Shown here piece after piece: positions 21,537 to 28,247 of a DNA stretch of 29,039 nucleotides. The DNA lies in IMG/VR virus record IMGVR_UViG_3300011440_000049, positions 1 to 29,039 of that record. One strand, 5' to 3'. Position 1 is the stretch's first letter; each line of letters begins with the position of its first letter. The position numbers and the translations under genes were made by a program. Under the pieces are notes generated by a model that made no database searches, was not told where the DNA came from, and saw only the letters and a list, made by a program, of their open reading frames with translations. This stretch comes from a virus.

Positions 21537-21588
21537 TTAACCGTATACTACGGGAGGGGTTGACTATCGTAGGTTCGTGCCGTATATT
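21525..21588 (+). promoter_or_regulatory. Promoter with TTAA-N7-TTAAC box, short-gap class
   Basis: GTTAACGGATAATTAACCG (21525-21543), perfect TTAA-N7-TTAAC, 16-bp gap, TTGACT (21560-21565), 17 bases, TATATT (21583-21588). Confidence 0.8.
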
Positions 21589-21629
21589 CGTGACAGTTGA
21601 ACGGGCCAAGGCCCAACGGGAGAACGGAC

Positions 21630-21932
21630 ATGACAAAGTTTCTTAAGAGCGAATTCCACTATTGGGGCGGATATCTGGACTACGGGCCGGAGCGCAAGTT
21701 CGTTGGCCGGTTCAAACATCAAGGCTCCAAAGCCGCCGCCGCGTTCGCCCGGTTCCTTGTGAAGAACTTCACGGTTGAAGAATACTTCAACGCCCGGGAG
21801 GCCAAACAGTCCCCGTTGGACATTCTGGAGGCCAAGGGGTTCATCCTGCCCCATATCCTGTCTTGGTTGAAGTCCGGACAGCTTGCCGAATGGAAGGGCC
21901 AAGGCTACGCCTATTGGAAGGCCCGGCAGTAA
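21630..21932 (+). CDS. Small hypothetical protein
   Basis: 100 residues, basic and aromatic (Lys-Ser-Glu-Phe-His-Tyr-Trp-Gly-Gly-Tyr), then an Ala-rich helix and a Trp/Tyr-rich end (Tyr-Ala-Tyr-Trp-Lys-Ala-Arg-Gln). No family recognised. GGGAG supports the ATG at 21630. It converges on the primase-helicase gene, with a terminator between. Confidence 0.65.
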   Translation: MTKFLKSEFHYWGGYLDYGPERKFVGRFKHQGSKAAAAFARFLVKNFTVEEYFNAREAKQSPLDILEAKGFILPHILSWLKSGQLAEWKGQGYAYWKARQ

Positions 21933-21941
21933 CCAACGAAC

Positions 21942-21969
21942 CCCGGGGCGAACCCCCGGGACTTTCTTT
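21942..21969 (+). terminator. Intrinsic terminator between convergent genes
   Basis: CCCGGGG-CGAAC-CCCCGGG followed by ACTTTCTTT; a perfect 7-bp stem. Confidence 0.75.
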
Positions 21970-22031
21970 GACCCATAGTTACAATTTGAACTATTAGCAA
22001 TCTATTAAGGTTAACCCAAAGACCCAAAACG

Positions 22032-24416
22032 TTAACCAACTTGGAACGCCCGTAGCGTACCCTTAGCCGCCTTGGGAGCGCCTTCCTTCCTTAAGAATTC
22101 CTCCGTACATTCGAATAATTCGCCGTTGTCCTTTAACGCTTGCAACGTCTTATTTATAGCTTGGGTAGTTCCAAATCTGTCATTCTTGAAAACAGATATA
22201 ACAGACAAACGTTTATTAATATAAAGATACGGCACAATACGTTGTTTATGTAAGTTAGCAGCAAATGACCCCATTTGTTTAACGTAATTAGATACATTAT
22301 TAAAATCTGAATTTACATATTCATTACATATCCTCATAGCTTGCGTCTCTTGTTTCGAGGTTGTATCGTCCTTGCCTACTTCGCCATGTTCAAACCGGCT
22401 AGAGATATTGCGGATACTGGACGTAGTGAGACGTTCCGACCATTCCCATATCGGAGCGTCAATTGTGGGGCTATGGGGGTTGATCCCTATGGCTATCAGG
22501 CTAGCAACCTTGAGCGTTATAAGATGCGCGCGGTTCCATAGTTCTGCCATTGATTTATTCTCAGGCTTATTAATTGCCGTTCTGGCATATTCGCCATATA
22601 TCCGTTCCAACTTTTTAGCGTCATCCGTAAATGTTGGAATGACGGTTTGCCCCTTAGCCATTAGGTCATGACATTGTGCCCCTAGCGCCGCTATCTTCTG
22701 GACAAGTTCCATAGGGGGTTGGACTATATGAAACGTTTCGCTTAATGGGGGACGTTCGCCGTAGTATTCAATAATCAGGAACCGGGGCAAGAGGCCTTGA
22801 GATATCATACCTTCCGTTAAACCTTCGTAGAATGTTCCCGGCGTAGTTTCCGCCAGAATAGAGAACGCTGGAGAATTCAAGATTTTCGTATTCTTGTCCT
22901 TGTCCGAATAGACCATGGGACGGAGAACGTTACCCGCCCCGGACTTGCCGTATACATCCAACAGAACACTACGCAACCCCACAAGATAGCCGCTAGCGTT
23001 TTGCGCTGTCATGGCCTGAAGCTTCAAACCAAATTCACCAATGACAGAAACAAAACAAGAGCGCCTATCCAACTCCCGGAGTAGTGCCGCGTCCGAACGT
23101 ATTTCCCCCGGGCCAAGGAATTCAACGATTGACGGAGTAGCTACAGCCCCGGGCCGGTTCGGAATTAACGTTGCCGCCGAATTAATAAGTTTCGAAATCC
23201 CCGACGCCATGGCCTCTTTACCGCGTCCGCTTTCAGCTACCAGCAACGTATAGAGGTTCAAACCGGCCCCGCTATAGGTGTTGAAGGCCCGTCCGCAAAG
23301 TCCGGACATAAGCCCGATAGCTCCGGCTAATGCGATTTCAGGAACGGGGAGGGGAGCCGCCTTATAAATGAAATCTGCAATTTCGCCCATTAATCCGGGG
23401 GGCAATGTGTAGGGATTGACAGCCGGAGAACTACCCGCTACCAGTGTCGTCACGCTATGCGGTTCCGGGCCTACCCCCGTTCCCCGTTGTTGTACGGCCC
23501 CGCCCATAGCAGACGGCCCCGGCGCGGTTGACCATAGGTCCGCTACGTTCGGGGCCGTCTCGTTTATACGGCTAAACGACGCCTTAAGGTTACTAAAATC
23601 AATCGGGGGCATGTAGCGGTCAAAGCTACGAACCACCATTGTATTGACGTAATCGTTACGGAGCGCCTTGGTACGCTGGCCTAGCGCCGACATACGAAAG
23701 ACCCGCGCGATTTGCTCCCGGTTCTTCGTATGGAATACTAACATATCTATCAGCGCAAAATCAGCTTCCGATTGCGATTGATAAACCCCCTGCCATTCTC
23801 CCATGAATAGCGCCGCAAACTTCGCGCTTTCTTCCATAGCCTTTAATATTAGTGTGTTATCGTCTAACGTTTGGGGTTCGTCAATGGTTATAGCATGTCC
23901 ATTGATATCCTTTCCCATTTCGTGCCAAAGTGTATTGGCCAAGGATTGACGTTCGGCTATCGGCTTCGCTGCTACTACGTCTCCCGTTACAGTCATGTAT
24001 CTATGTGAAGAATATAATTCGATATTGCCGCGCCGCCGTCCTTGTGGGACATGAGCCTTAAAGATGATATGGCAACCGAACCCGCTAGGCGAACGTTCGG
24101 CGTAACTGTCAAACGCTTCAAAGATTTTAATTTGCCGTTGGAGCGTTGCCGCGTCCGTCGTCTTGTCTAAATCAATGAACGCAAACGGGTCCGTATCCGA
24201 AAGGACAAACCCCAACCCCGAATATCCATTGACAGTTGAGTAAGTAGACAAGGCGTGTTCAAACGGTACCCAAGTTCTAAAATCGTCTACTTTAGCCGGA
24301 AACCCCGTCTTAGGGTCATAGGGAATTTTCGTAGGTTTGCCGTCCCGTTCTTCATAGCGCCAACAAATCCAGTTGGGATATTGCTTCAACTCTTGTGGAA
24401 TATCGTCGTATGCCAT
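22032..24416 (-). CDS. Primase-helicase (PrimPol-type N-terminus, DUF3987 helicase)
   Basis: 794-residue replication protein joining an archaeo-eukaryotic-type primase and a helicase. N-terminal part: Trp-Arg-Tyr-Glu-Glu-Arg-Asp-Gly-Lys-Pro-Thr-Lys-Ile-Pro-Tyr, then Phe-Ile-Asp-Leu-Asp (the catalytic D-x-D), Ser-Pro-Ser-Gly-Phe-Gly-Cys-His and Glu-Leu-Tyr-x-x-x-Arg-Tyr-Met-Thr-Val-Thr-Gly. C-terminal part: DUF3987, with Walker A Ala-Glu-Ser-Gly-Arg-Gly-Lys-Glu and a Val-Ile-Gly-Glu-Phe-Gly Walker B region. An ATG at 24500 would add 28 basic residues, but a -35/-10 pair places transcription start downstream of it, so 24416 is chosen; GGGGG lies 9 bases upstream. It is the only minus-strand gene in the right arm. 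Confidence 0.85.
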   Translation of the reverse strand: MAYDDIPQELKQYPNWICWRYEERDGKPTKIPYDPKTGFPAKVDDFRTWVPFEHALSTYSTVNGYSGLGFVLSDTDPFAFIDLDKTTDAATLQRQIKIFEAFDSYAERSPSGFGCHIIFKAHVPQGRRRGNIELYSSHRYMTVTGDVVAAKPIAERQSLANTLWHEMGKDINGHAITIDEPQTLDDNTLILKAMEESAKFAALFMGEWQGVYQSQSEADFALIDMLVFHTKNREQIARVFRMSALGQRTKALRNDYVNTMVVRSFDRYMPPIDFSNLKASFSRINETAPNVADLWSTAPGPSAMGGAVQQRGTGVGPEPHSVTTLVAGSSPAVNPYTLPPGLMGEIADFIYKAAPLPVPEIALAGAIGLMSGLCGRAFNTYSGAGLNLYTLLVAESGRGKEAMASGISKLINSAATLIPNRPGAVATPSIVEFLGPGEIRSDAALLRELDRRSCFVSVIGEFGLKLQAMTAQNASGYLVGLRSVLLDVYGKSGAGNVLRPMVYSDKDKNTKILNSPAFSILAETTPGTFYEGLTEGMISQGLLPRFLIIEYYGERPPLSETFHIVQPPMELVQKIAALGAQCHDLMAKGQTVIPTFTDDAKKLERIYGEYARTAINKPENKSMAELWNRAHLITLKVASLIAIGINPHSPTIDAPIWEWSERLTTSSIRNISSRFEHGEVGKDDTTSKQETQAMRICNEYVNSDFNNVSNYVKQMGSFAANLHKQRIVPYLYINKRLSVISVFKNDRFGTTQAINKTLQALKDNGELFECTEEFLRKEGAPKAAKGTLRAFQVG

Positions 24417-24495
24417 GTCATTCAACCCCCACACTTGAGGTTGCCCGCCGCCCCGGCCCCGTTTTTTAGCTTTCGGAAAATCGTTCCCGGGGAGT

Positions 24496-24525
24496 ATCAT
24501 GCTTCCGTCATGTGGCCCTTGTCAA
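24496..24525 (-). promoter_or_regulatory. Probable promoter of the primase-helicase gene
   Basis: TTGACA (24525-24520), 18 bases, CATGAT (24501-24496, four of six consensus bases). No TTAAC box. It is divergent from a TTGACA on the other strand at 24544-24549. Confidence 0.5.
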
Positions 24526-24543
24526 ACCCCCATGGGTAGCGTC

Positions 24544-24572
24544 TTGACAGGTTTGGCCTACGGGGACAGACT
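24544..24572 (+). promoter_or_regulatory. Possible rightward promoter of the recombination operon
   Basis: A perfect TTGACA (24544-24549), but only CAGACT at the right distance for a -10. The -35 is clear and the -10 poor, so an activator may be needed, or the true promoter may be elsewhere in the 240-base leader. Confidence 0.35.
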
Positions 24573-24632
24573 ACCGGACGGGAACGGGATATGGACTATT
24601 GGCAAACACACCCGGGTTAGCGAAACGGCACG

Positions 24633-24707
24633 CCCGTTGCAGCGTTACAGCAACGGGGCCGGGTAGCTTGTATTTGTCGCCAACTCCTATCGCCTGATAC
24701 CCGGCCC
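24633..24707 (+). promoter_or_regulatory. Two overlapping inverted repeats in the leader of the recombination operon
   Basis: CCCGTTGC (24633-24640) pairs with GCAACGGG (24650-24657). GGGCCGGGTA (24656-24665) pairs with TACCCGGCCC (24698-24707). The two stems share bases 24656-24657, so in RNA they compete at the junction. The second is followed by TTTATAT. It may be an attenuator or leader RNA switch, or an origin-type structure. Confidence 0.5.
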
Positions 24708-24739
24708 TTTATATCGTAGTTCCAAACGGGGAAAGAACC

Positions 24740-25066
24740 ATGGCAAAGAACTTTGAAGAACTTGAGAACGGTATACGACAAGCGGCTAGTACCGCCGTAG
24801 CTGAAGCCCCAACCAAAGGGGAAGTCCTAGCGGACAGGGTAGCGAATACACTGGACCTTGCTAGTGCAACTGTCCTAGAACGTATTGACGCTATCGTTAG
24901 CGAAATGCAAGCAATGCGAACAGCTATCATTGCAGACGCCGATAGGGTCAAACAGGAAATTCAGAACCATATGAGATTTAGCGCCGAATGTGCTAACGTC
25001 ATGGACAGTATGAAAAGTCTGATTAATGTTACTTCGCAAGAGGCTGAAACCCTCAAGAGGAAATAG
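24740..25066 (+). CDS. Hypothetical helical protein
   Basis: 108 residues, acidic and almost entirely helical with heptad-like spacing (Leu-Glu-Arg-Ile-Asp-Ala-Ile-Val-Ser-Glu-Met), so probably a coiled coil. No family recognised. GGGGAAAG precedes the ATG. It is the first gene of the recombination operon. Confidence 0.65.
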   Translation: MAKNFEELENGIRQAASTAVAEAPTKGEVLADRVANTLDLASATVLERIDAIVSEMQAMRTAIIADADRVKQEIQNHMRFSAECANVMDSMKSLINVTSQEAETLKRK

Positions 25067-25068
25067 CT

Positions 25069-25563
25069 ATGTCATGGCAAACAGCAACGGCTAAGACGTA
25101 TACGCCAGATACCCAACGTTTGCTAACATATGTGCAAGGCGATATAAACGCTTTGCTCCAGTTGTGGCAAGCGAAACACGCCGAATTGGAAGCCGCCAAG
25201 GCTACCGAAATGGGGTTGCGCCGGGCCGTATTCGAAGTCCAATTTCCGGACGCAAAAGAGGGAACCCAACGGGTAGCCATTGGCAACGGATGGTTTCTGA
25301 AAGCCGTATACCCTCAGAACTACCGGCTAGACAAAGACACTACGGAAGGGGTCCAAGCCGCTATTGCGAAGATTAGCGCCAAGGCTGAAGTTGTGGGGGA
25401 CAGGCTTGTAAACTGGAAGCCTGAACTTTCAATCAAGGAATACCGGCTATTGGAAAAGCCGGAACTAACTCCGGAAGAACAACAAATCAAGAAACTGATT
25501 GACGGAGTATTGACCATTACTCCCGGAGCGCCCCAACTGGAGTTAGAGGAACCTAAAGCGTAA
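25069..25563 (+). CDS. Conserved phage protein in the recombination operon
   Basis: 164 residues. An N-terminal helix leads to Gly-Leu-Arg-Arg-Ala-Val-Phe-Glu-Val-Gln-Phe-Pro-Asp-Ala-Lys-Glu-Gly-Thr, then Gly-Asn-Gly-Trp-Phe-Leu-Lys-Ala-Val, Tyr-Arg-Leu-Asp, and Trp-Lys-Pro-Glu-Leu-Ser ... Tyr-Arg-Leu-Leu. This order is familiar from small phage proteins near replication or recombination genes (I believe DUF7173). Function unknown. It starts 2 bases after the preceding stop, with GAGGAA upstream. Confidence 0.7.
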   Translation: MSWQTATAKTYTPDTQRLLTYVQGDINALLQLWQAKHAELEAAKATEMGLRRAVFEVQFPDAKEGTQRVAIGNGWFLKAVYPQNYRLDKDTTEGVQAAIAKISAKAEVVGDRLVNWKPELSIKEYRLLEKPELTPEEQQIKKLIDGVLTITPGAPQLELEEPKA

Positions 25564-25564
25564 C

Positions 25565-25825
25565 ATGGCACGAACCCGCCCGCCCCATCTTCGTTTGATA
25601 CAGACGATTGGTAACAGCTACCCATTCTTGAACTTAGCTACCGCCGTTAAATTACCCTACGGGGATATACTGTTATACGCCGACGCTTTTAGTAAGGGGT
25701 TTCATGATTTGAATTGTTGGGAGCGTATAGCGGTTCAGAAGTTGGCGGACCAATTCGCTAAAGACGGCGAATACCAAGGGGCCTTTCTACAGGCCTACAA
25801 CAAAGGAAGGAAGGACAATGGATAA
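25565..25825 (+). CDS. Small hypothetical protein
   Basis: 86 residues with a Pro-Tyr-Gly-Asp-Ile-Leu-Leu-Tyr-Ala-Asp-Ala-Phe helix near the centre and a basic end. No family recognised. ATG one base after the preceding stop; its 3' end overlaps the next gene by 8 bases. Confidence 0.6.
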   Translation: MARTRPPHLRLIQTIGNSYPFLNLATAVKLPYGDILLYADAFSKGFHDLNCWERIAVQKLADQFAKDGEYQGAFLQAYNKGRKDNG

Positions 25826-26072
25826 GATCATTAGCGCCGCGTTGAAACACTTCAACGTTGACGAAATGCAACATCTACGCTCCCTCTTGACTCGGGTTGC
25901 GGCACGGTTGGCCAAACCGGACAAGGCGGAAGTCCAAGCCGCCGCCGACGCCTTGGGAACCAAAATCAGCGAACAGGTTTCCGCGTCCGAACAGACGCCC
26001 CCGGAGGACCCCGCGAAGTCCGAACAGCCCCCGGCGGAAGCCGAACCCGTTCCTCCGCCGCCCAAGGCCTAA
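25818..26072 (+). CDS. Small protein, paralogue of the 26327-26563 gene
   Basis: 84 residues. Asn-Val-Asp-Glu-Met-Gln-His-Leu-Arg-Ser-Leu-Leu-Thr-Arg-Val-Ala-Ala-Arg is nearly identical to a stretch of the protein encoded at 26327-26563, so the two are paralogues. The C-terminal 30 residues are Pro/Glu-rich and disordered. AAGGAAGG precedes the ATG. It contains the window's only GANTC site (25889-25893). Function unknown. Confidence 0.65.
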   Translation: MDKIISAALKHFNVDEMQHLRSLLTRVAARLAKPDKAEVQAAADALGTKISEQVSASEQTPPEDPAKSEQPPAEAEPVPPPPKA

Positions 26073-26075
26073 CCC

Positions 26076-26345
26076 TTGGCGCGGTTTCGACATAACATTA
26101 TTGGACAAGGCGAATATAAGTTCGCCTTGTTCGATAGCGTCGTATATAAGAACGAAGATATTAAAGTTATGGCTACCGTCGTCGCACGATTTAGGAAACG
26201 TAGCAACCTTCAATTCAGATATGTAATTGAAGATAAGAACGGATTTCTAGTAATAACAAGCGAAGAACATTTAGAACCCCATTTCAACAAAGGTAACGTA
26301 CATCGAACAGGGAAAGGGAATGAACCATGGACGCAACCAAAGTAA
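26076..26345 (+). CDS. Small basic hypothetical protein (TTG start)
   Basis: 89 residues, basic, with Phe-Arg-His-Asn-Ile-Ile-Gly-Gln-Gly-Glu-Tyr at the start and a Gln-Phe-Arg-Tyr-Val-Ile-Glu-Asp strand. No family recognised. The TTG at 26076 is the likely start, three bases after the preceding stop; the first ATG is more than 90 bases in. It sits between the two paralogues. Confidence 0.55.
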   Translation: MARFRHNIIGQGEYKFALFDSVVYKNEDIKVMATVVARFRKRSNLQFRYVIEDKNGFLVITSEEHLEPHFNKGNVHRTGKGNEPWTQPK

Positions 26346-26563
26346 TGCCAGTATTCGACATTATGACAGTTGACGAATTACAACACGCTAGGTCACTATT
26401 CACTAGAGTAGCTACCCGCTATCAACATTCCGAAACAGCTACAGAAATGACTATAGCTATCGTTGCCGCTAACGAAATGGCGGACGAAATTACGGCGAAA
26501 ACTCCGGCGGATAAACCGGCTCCAGAAGGCGACGAAATCACCGGGCCGGAGCCTCAAGAATGA
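26327..26563 (+). CDS. Small acidic protein, paralogue of the 25818-26072 gene
   Basis: 78 residues. Thr-Val-Asp-Glu-Leu-Gln-His-Ala-Arg-Ser-Leu-Phe-Thr-Arg-Val-Ala-Thr-Arg matches the paralogue, and the C-terminal tail is again Pro/Glu-rich. GGGAA lies upstream of the ATG. It overlaps the preceding gene by 19 bases, and its TGA overlaps the next ATG (ATGA). Function unknown; perhaps an adaptor for the recombination proteins by location. Confidence 0.65.
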   Translation: MDATKVMPVFDIMTVDELQHARSLFTRVATRYQHSETATEMTIAIVAANEMADEITAKTPADKPAPEGDEITGPEPQE

Positions 26564-27249
26564 TACAGCTACAATCTACAGCGTCTTACCAATCCCGGGG
26601 CGTTAAGGTTCTGGTCTATGGCCCCCCGAAAGTTGGAAAGACCCGGCTAATCGCTACCGCCCCTACTCCCGTCATATTTTCAGCGGAAGGCGGACTATTA
26701 AGCTTACGAACGTATAACCTCCCGTATTTTGAAATCCGTAACCTTAGCGATTTGCGGGAGGCTTACCATTGGAGCATTAGCAGCAACGAAAGCCGCCAAT
26801 TCAACACTATAGGACTTGATAGTATTTCCGAAATCGTTGAACAGATACTAAAGGCCGAAATGGCTAAGACCCGTGACCCTCGCAAGGCCTACGGCGAAAT
26901 CATTACCCAAGGTTTGCAGATAGTCCGGGACTTCCGGGATATGCCGGATAGAAACGTCGTATTGATTGCGAAACAAGAATACAGCAAAGACCAAACCGGA
27001 ATGATGTTCAATCAACCGTCATTCCCGGGCCAACAATTGCAGAACCAAGTTCCGTATTTTCCGGACGAAATCTTTCAATATAATATTTTACGCAATCCGC
27101 AAACCGGCCAAAGAATAGAAGCCTTGCGTTGTTGGCCGGATCAAACTAACATAGCAGGGGACAGGTCCGGGGCCTTGGACGAATGGGAACCTCCCAACTT
27201 GTCTCACATCTTTCAAAAGATAATGTCAGGTCATGTAGCCAAACGGTAG
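26560..27249 (+). CDS. Sak4-type RecA-like ATPase (phage recombinase)
   Basis: 229 residues of the AAA_24 / Sak4 group: RecA-fold ATPases that act as single-strand annealing recombinases in phages. Walker A is Gly-Pro-Pro-Lys-Val-Gly-Lys-Thr near residue 21. A Phe-Ser-Ala-Glu-Gly-Gly motif follows, then a Walker B-type Thr-Ile-Gly-Leu-Asp-Ser-Ile-Ser near residue 82, and Val-Val-Leu-Ile-Ala-Lys-Gln-Glu near 143. Length is typical. It is followed by a single-strand-binding-type protein and an exonuclease, the usual partners of Sak4. ATGA overlap with the preceding gene. Confidence 0.85.
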   Translation: MIQLQSTASYQSRGVKVLVYGPPKVGKTRLIATAPTPVIFSAEGGLLSLRTYNLPYFEIRNLSDLREAYHWSISSNESRQFNTIGLDSISEIVEQILKAEMAKTRDPRKAYGEIITQGLQIVRDFRDMPDRNVVLIAKQEYSKDQTGMMFNQPSFPGQQLQNQVPYFPDEIFQYNILRNPQTGQRIEALRCWPDQTNIAGDRSGALDEWEPPNLSHIFQKIMSGHVAKR

Positions 27250-27262
27250 AAAGGACTAAACC

Positions 27263-28108
27263 ATGGCGTTTCAATTCAATGCGAGAACGGTAGCCCCACA
27301 AGTAGCGTTGGACCCTGTACCCGAAGGATGGTACAAAGTTGTCATTGACAAATCCAACGTCAAACCTACCCGGGACGGCCAAAATGGCATGATTGAACTT
27401 CAATGCAAGATCATTGAAGGACAATTTCAAACCCGGGTCTTATACTATAATCTGAACCTTTGGCATAGCAATGCGACGACAGTTGAAATCGCCTATAAGC
27501 AACTGTCCGCTATCTGCCATGTTGTGGGGCAATATGATATCGTAGCCCAAGACAACGCCCCCGCCGACAACTACCTTCCAATGTTGCACAACGTCCCCTT
27601 TATGGTTCACGCCGTAGTTACCCAAGGCGAACGGGGACCAATCAACAATATTCGGGGCCTCAAAGACACAATGGGCAACGACCCCGGCAAAGGGGGACAG
27701 GCCCCACAACAGACGGCCCAACAGTTCCCGCAAGGCGGTACCGCGCCCGGAGCATGGCAAGGGGGAGCGCCCGCGCCTACTGGAGCGCCGCCGCCCGCCG
27801 CCGGTCAATGGACTACCGCCGCCCCGCAACCCGCCGGAGCGCCCCCCGGGCAACCTTGGGGAGACCAGCCCCTTCCCCCCGGCCTAACGCCTAGACAGCC
27901 CCTACCCCCGGCCCCGCCGCCCGGACAGCCCTTCCCGGGCCAACCCTACCCGCCCCCTCCGGCCCCGGCCCCCGCGCCAATGCCCGGACAGCCCCAATGG
28001 GGAGCGATCGCGCCCGGGGCACCCCAACAGCCCCCACAAGCTGCCCCGCAATGGCCGGGCCAGCCCGGAGCGCCGGGACAGGCTCCAGCTTGGGGAGGCC
28101 CCCGCTAA
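27263..28108 (+). CDS. DUF669 single-strand DNA-binding-type protein with a long disordered tail
   Basis: 281 residues. Residues 1-138 match DUF669, a family of SSB-like proteins in phage recombination modules: Val-Pro-Glu-Gly-Trp-Tyr, Lys-Pro-Thr-Arg-Asp-Gly, Val-Leu-Tyr-Tyr-Asn-Leu-Asn-Leu-Trp and Ala-Tyr-Lys-Gln-Leu-Ser-Ala-Ile. Residues 139-281 are almost only Pro, Gly, Gln and Ala, ending Ala-Trp-Gly-Gly-Pro-Arg. Bacterial SSB tails end in an acidic tip; this one does not. AAAGGA lies upstream, 13 bases after the Sak4 stop. Confidence 0.8.
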   Translation: MAFQFNARTVAPQVALDPVPEGWYKVVIDKSNVKPTRDGQNGMIELQCKIIEGQFQTRVLYYNLNLWHSNATTVEIAYKQLSAICHVVGQYDIVAQDNAPADNYLPMLHNVPFMVHAVVTQGERGPINNIRGLKDTMGNDPGKGGQAPQQTAQQFPQGGTAPGAWQGGAPAPTGAPPPAAGQWTTAAPQPAGAPPGQPWGDQPLPPGLTPRQPLPPAPPPGQPFPGQPYPPPPAPAPAPMPGQPQWGAIAPGAPQQPPQAAPQWPGQPGAPGQAPAWGGPR

Positions 28109-28189
28109 CTCCCTTGGCGACCCCGTTTAGGGAGTTGGGACGGCGGGGGGTTCAACTTTGGCACACACCAAACCCCCGTGAACCCCCCG
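28107..28189 (+). terminator. Two stem-loops between the DUF669 and exonuclease genes
   Basis: First, AACTCCCT/AGGGAGTT (28107-28114 with 28129-28136). Second, CGGGGGGTTCA/TGAACCCCCCG (28144-28154 with 28179-28189), a perfect 11-bp stem enclosing TTTGG/CCAAA. There is no T run right after, so termination would be incomplete; it may be an attenuator or an mRNA-protecting structure. Confidence 0.5.
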
Positions 28190-28247
28190 TCTGCCCCGTT
28201 CACGTTTTGTTCTGGAGGTTCCCGGTTTTCTATATTTTTGGGAACGT

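Noticed and set aside
12084-21543. TTAA-N7-TTAAC boxes as terminators
   Set aside because: The inverted repeat has only a 5-bp A/T stem, while real terminators here have GC-rich 7-8-bp stems with T tails. The fixed distance to the -35 fits a protein site better.
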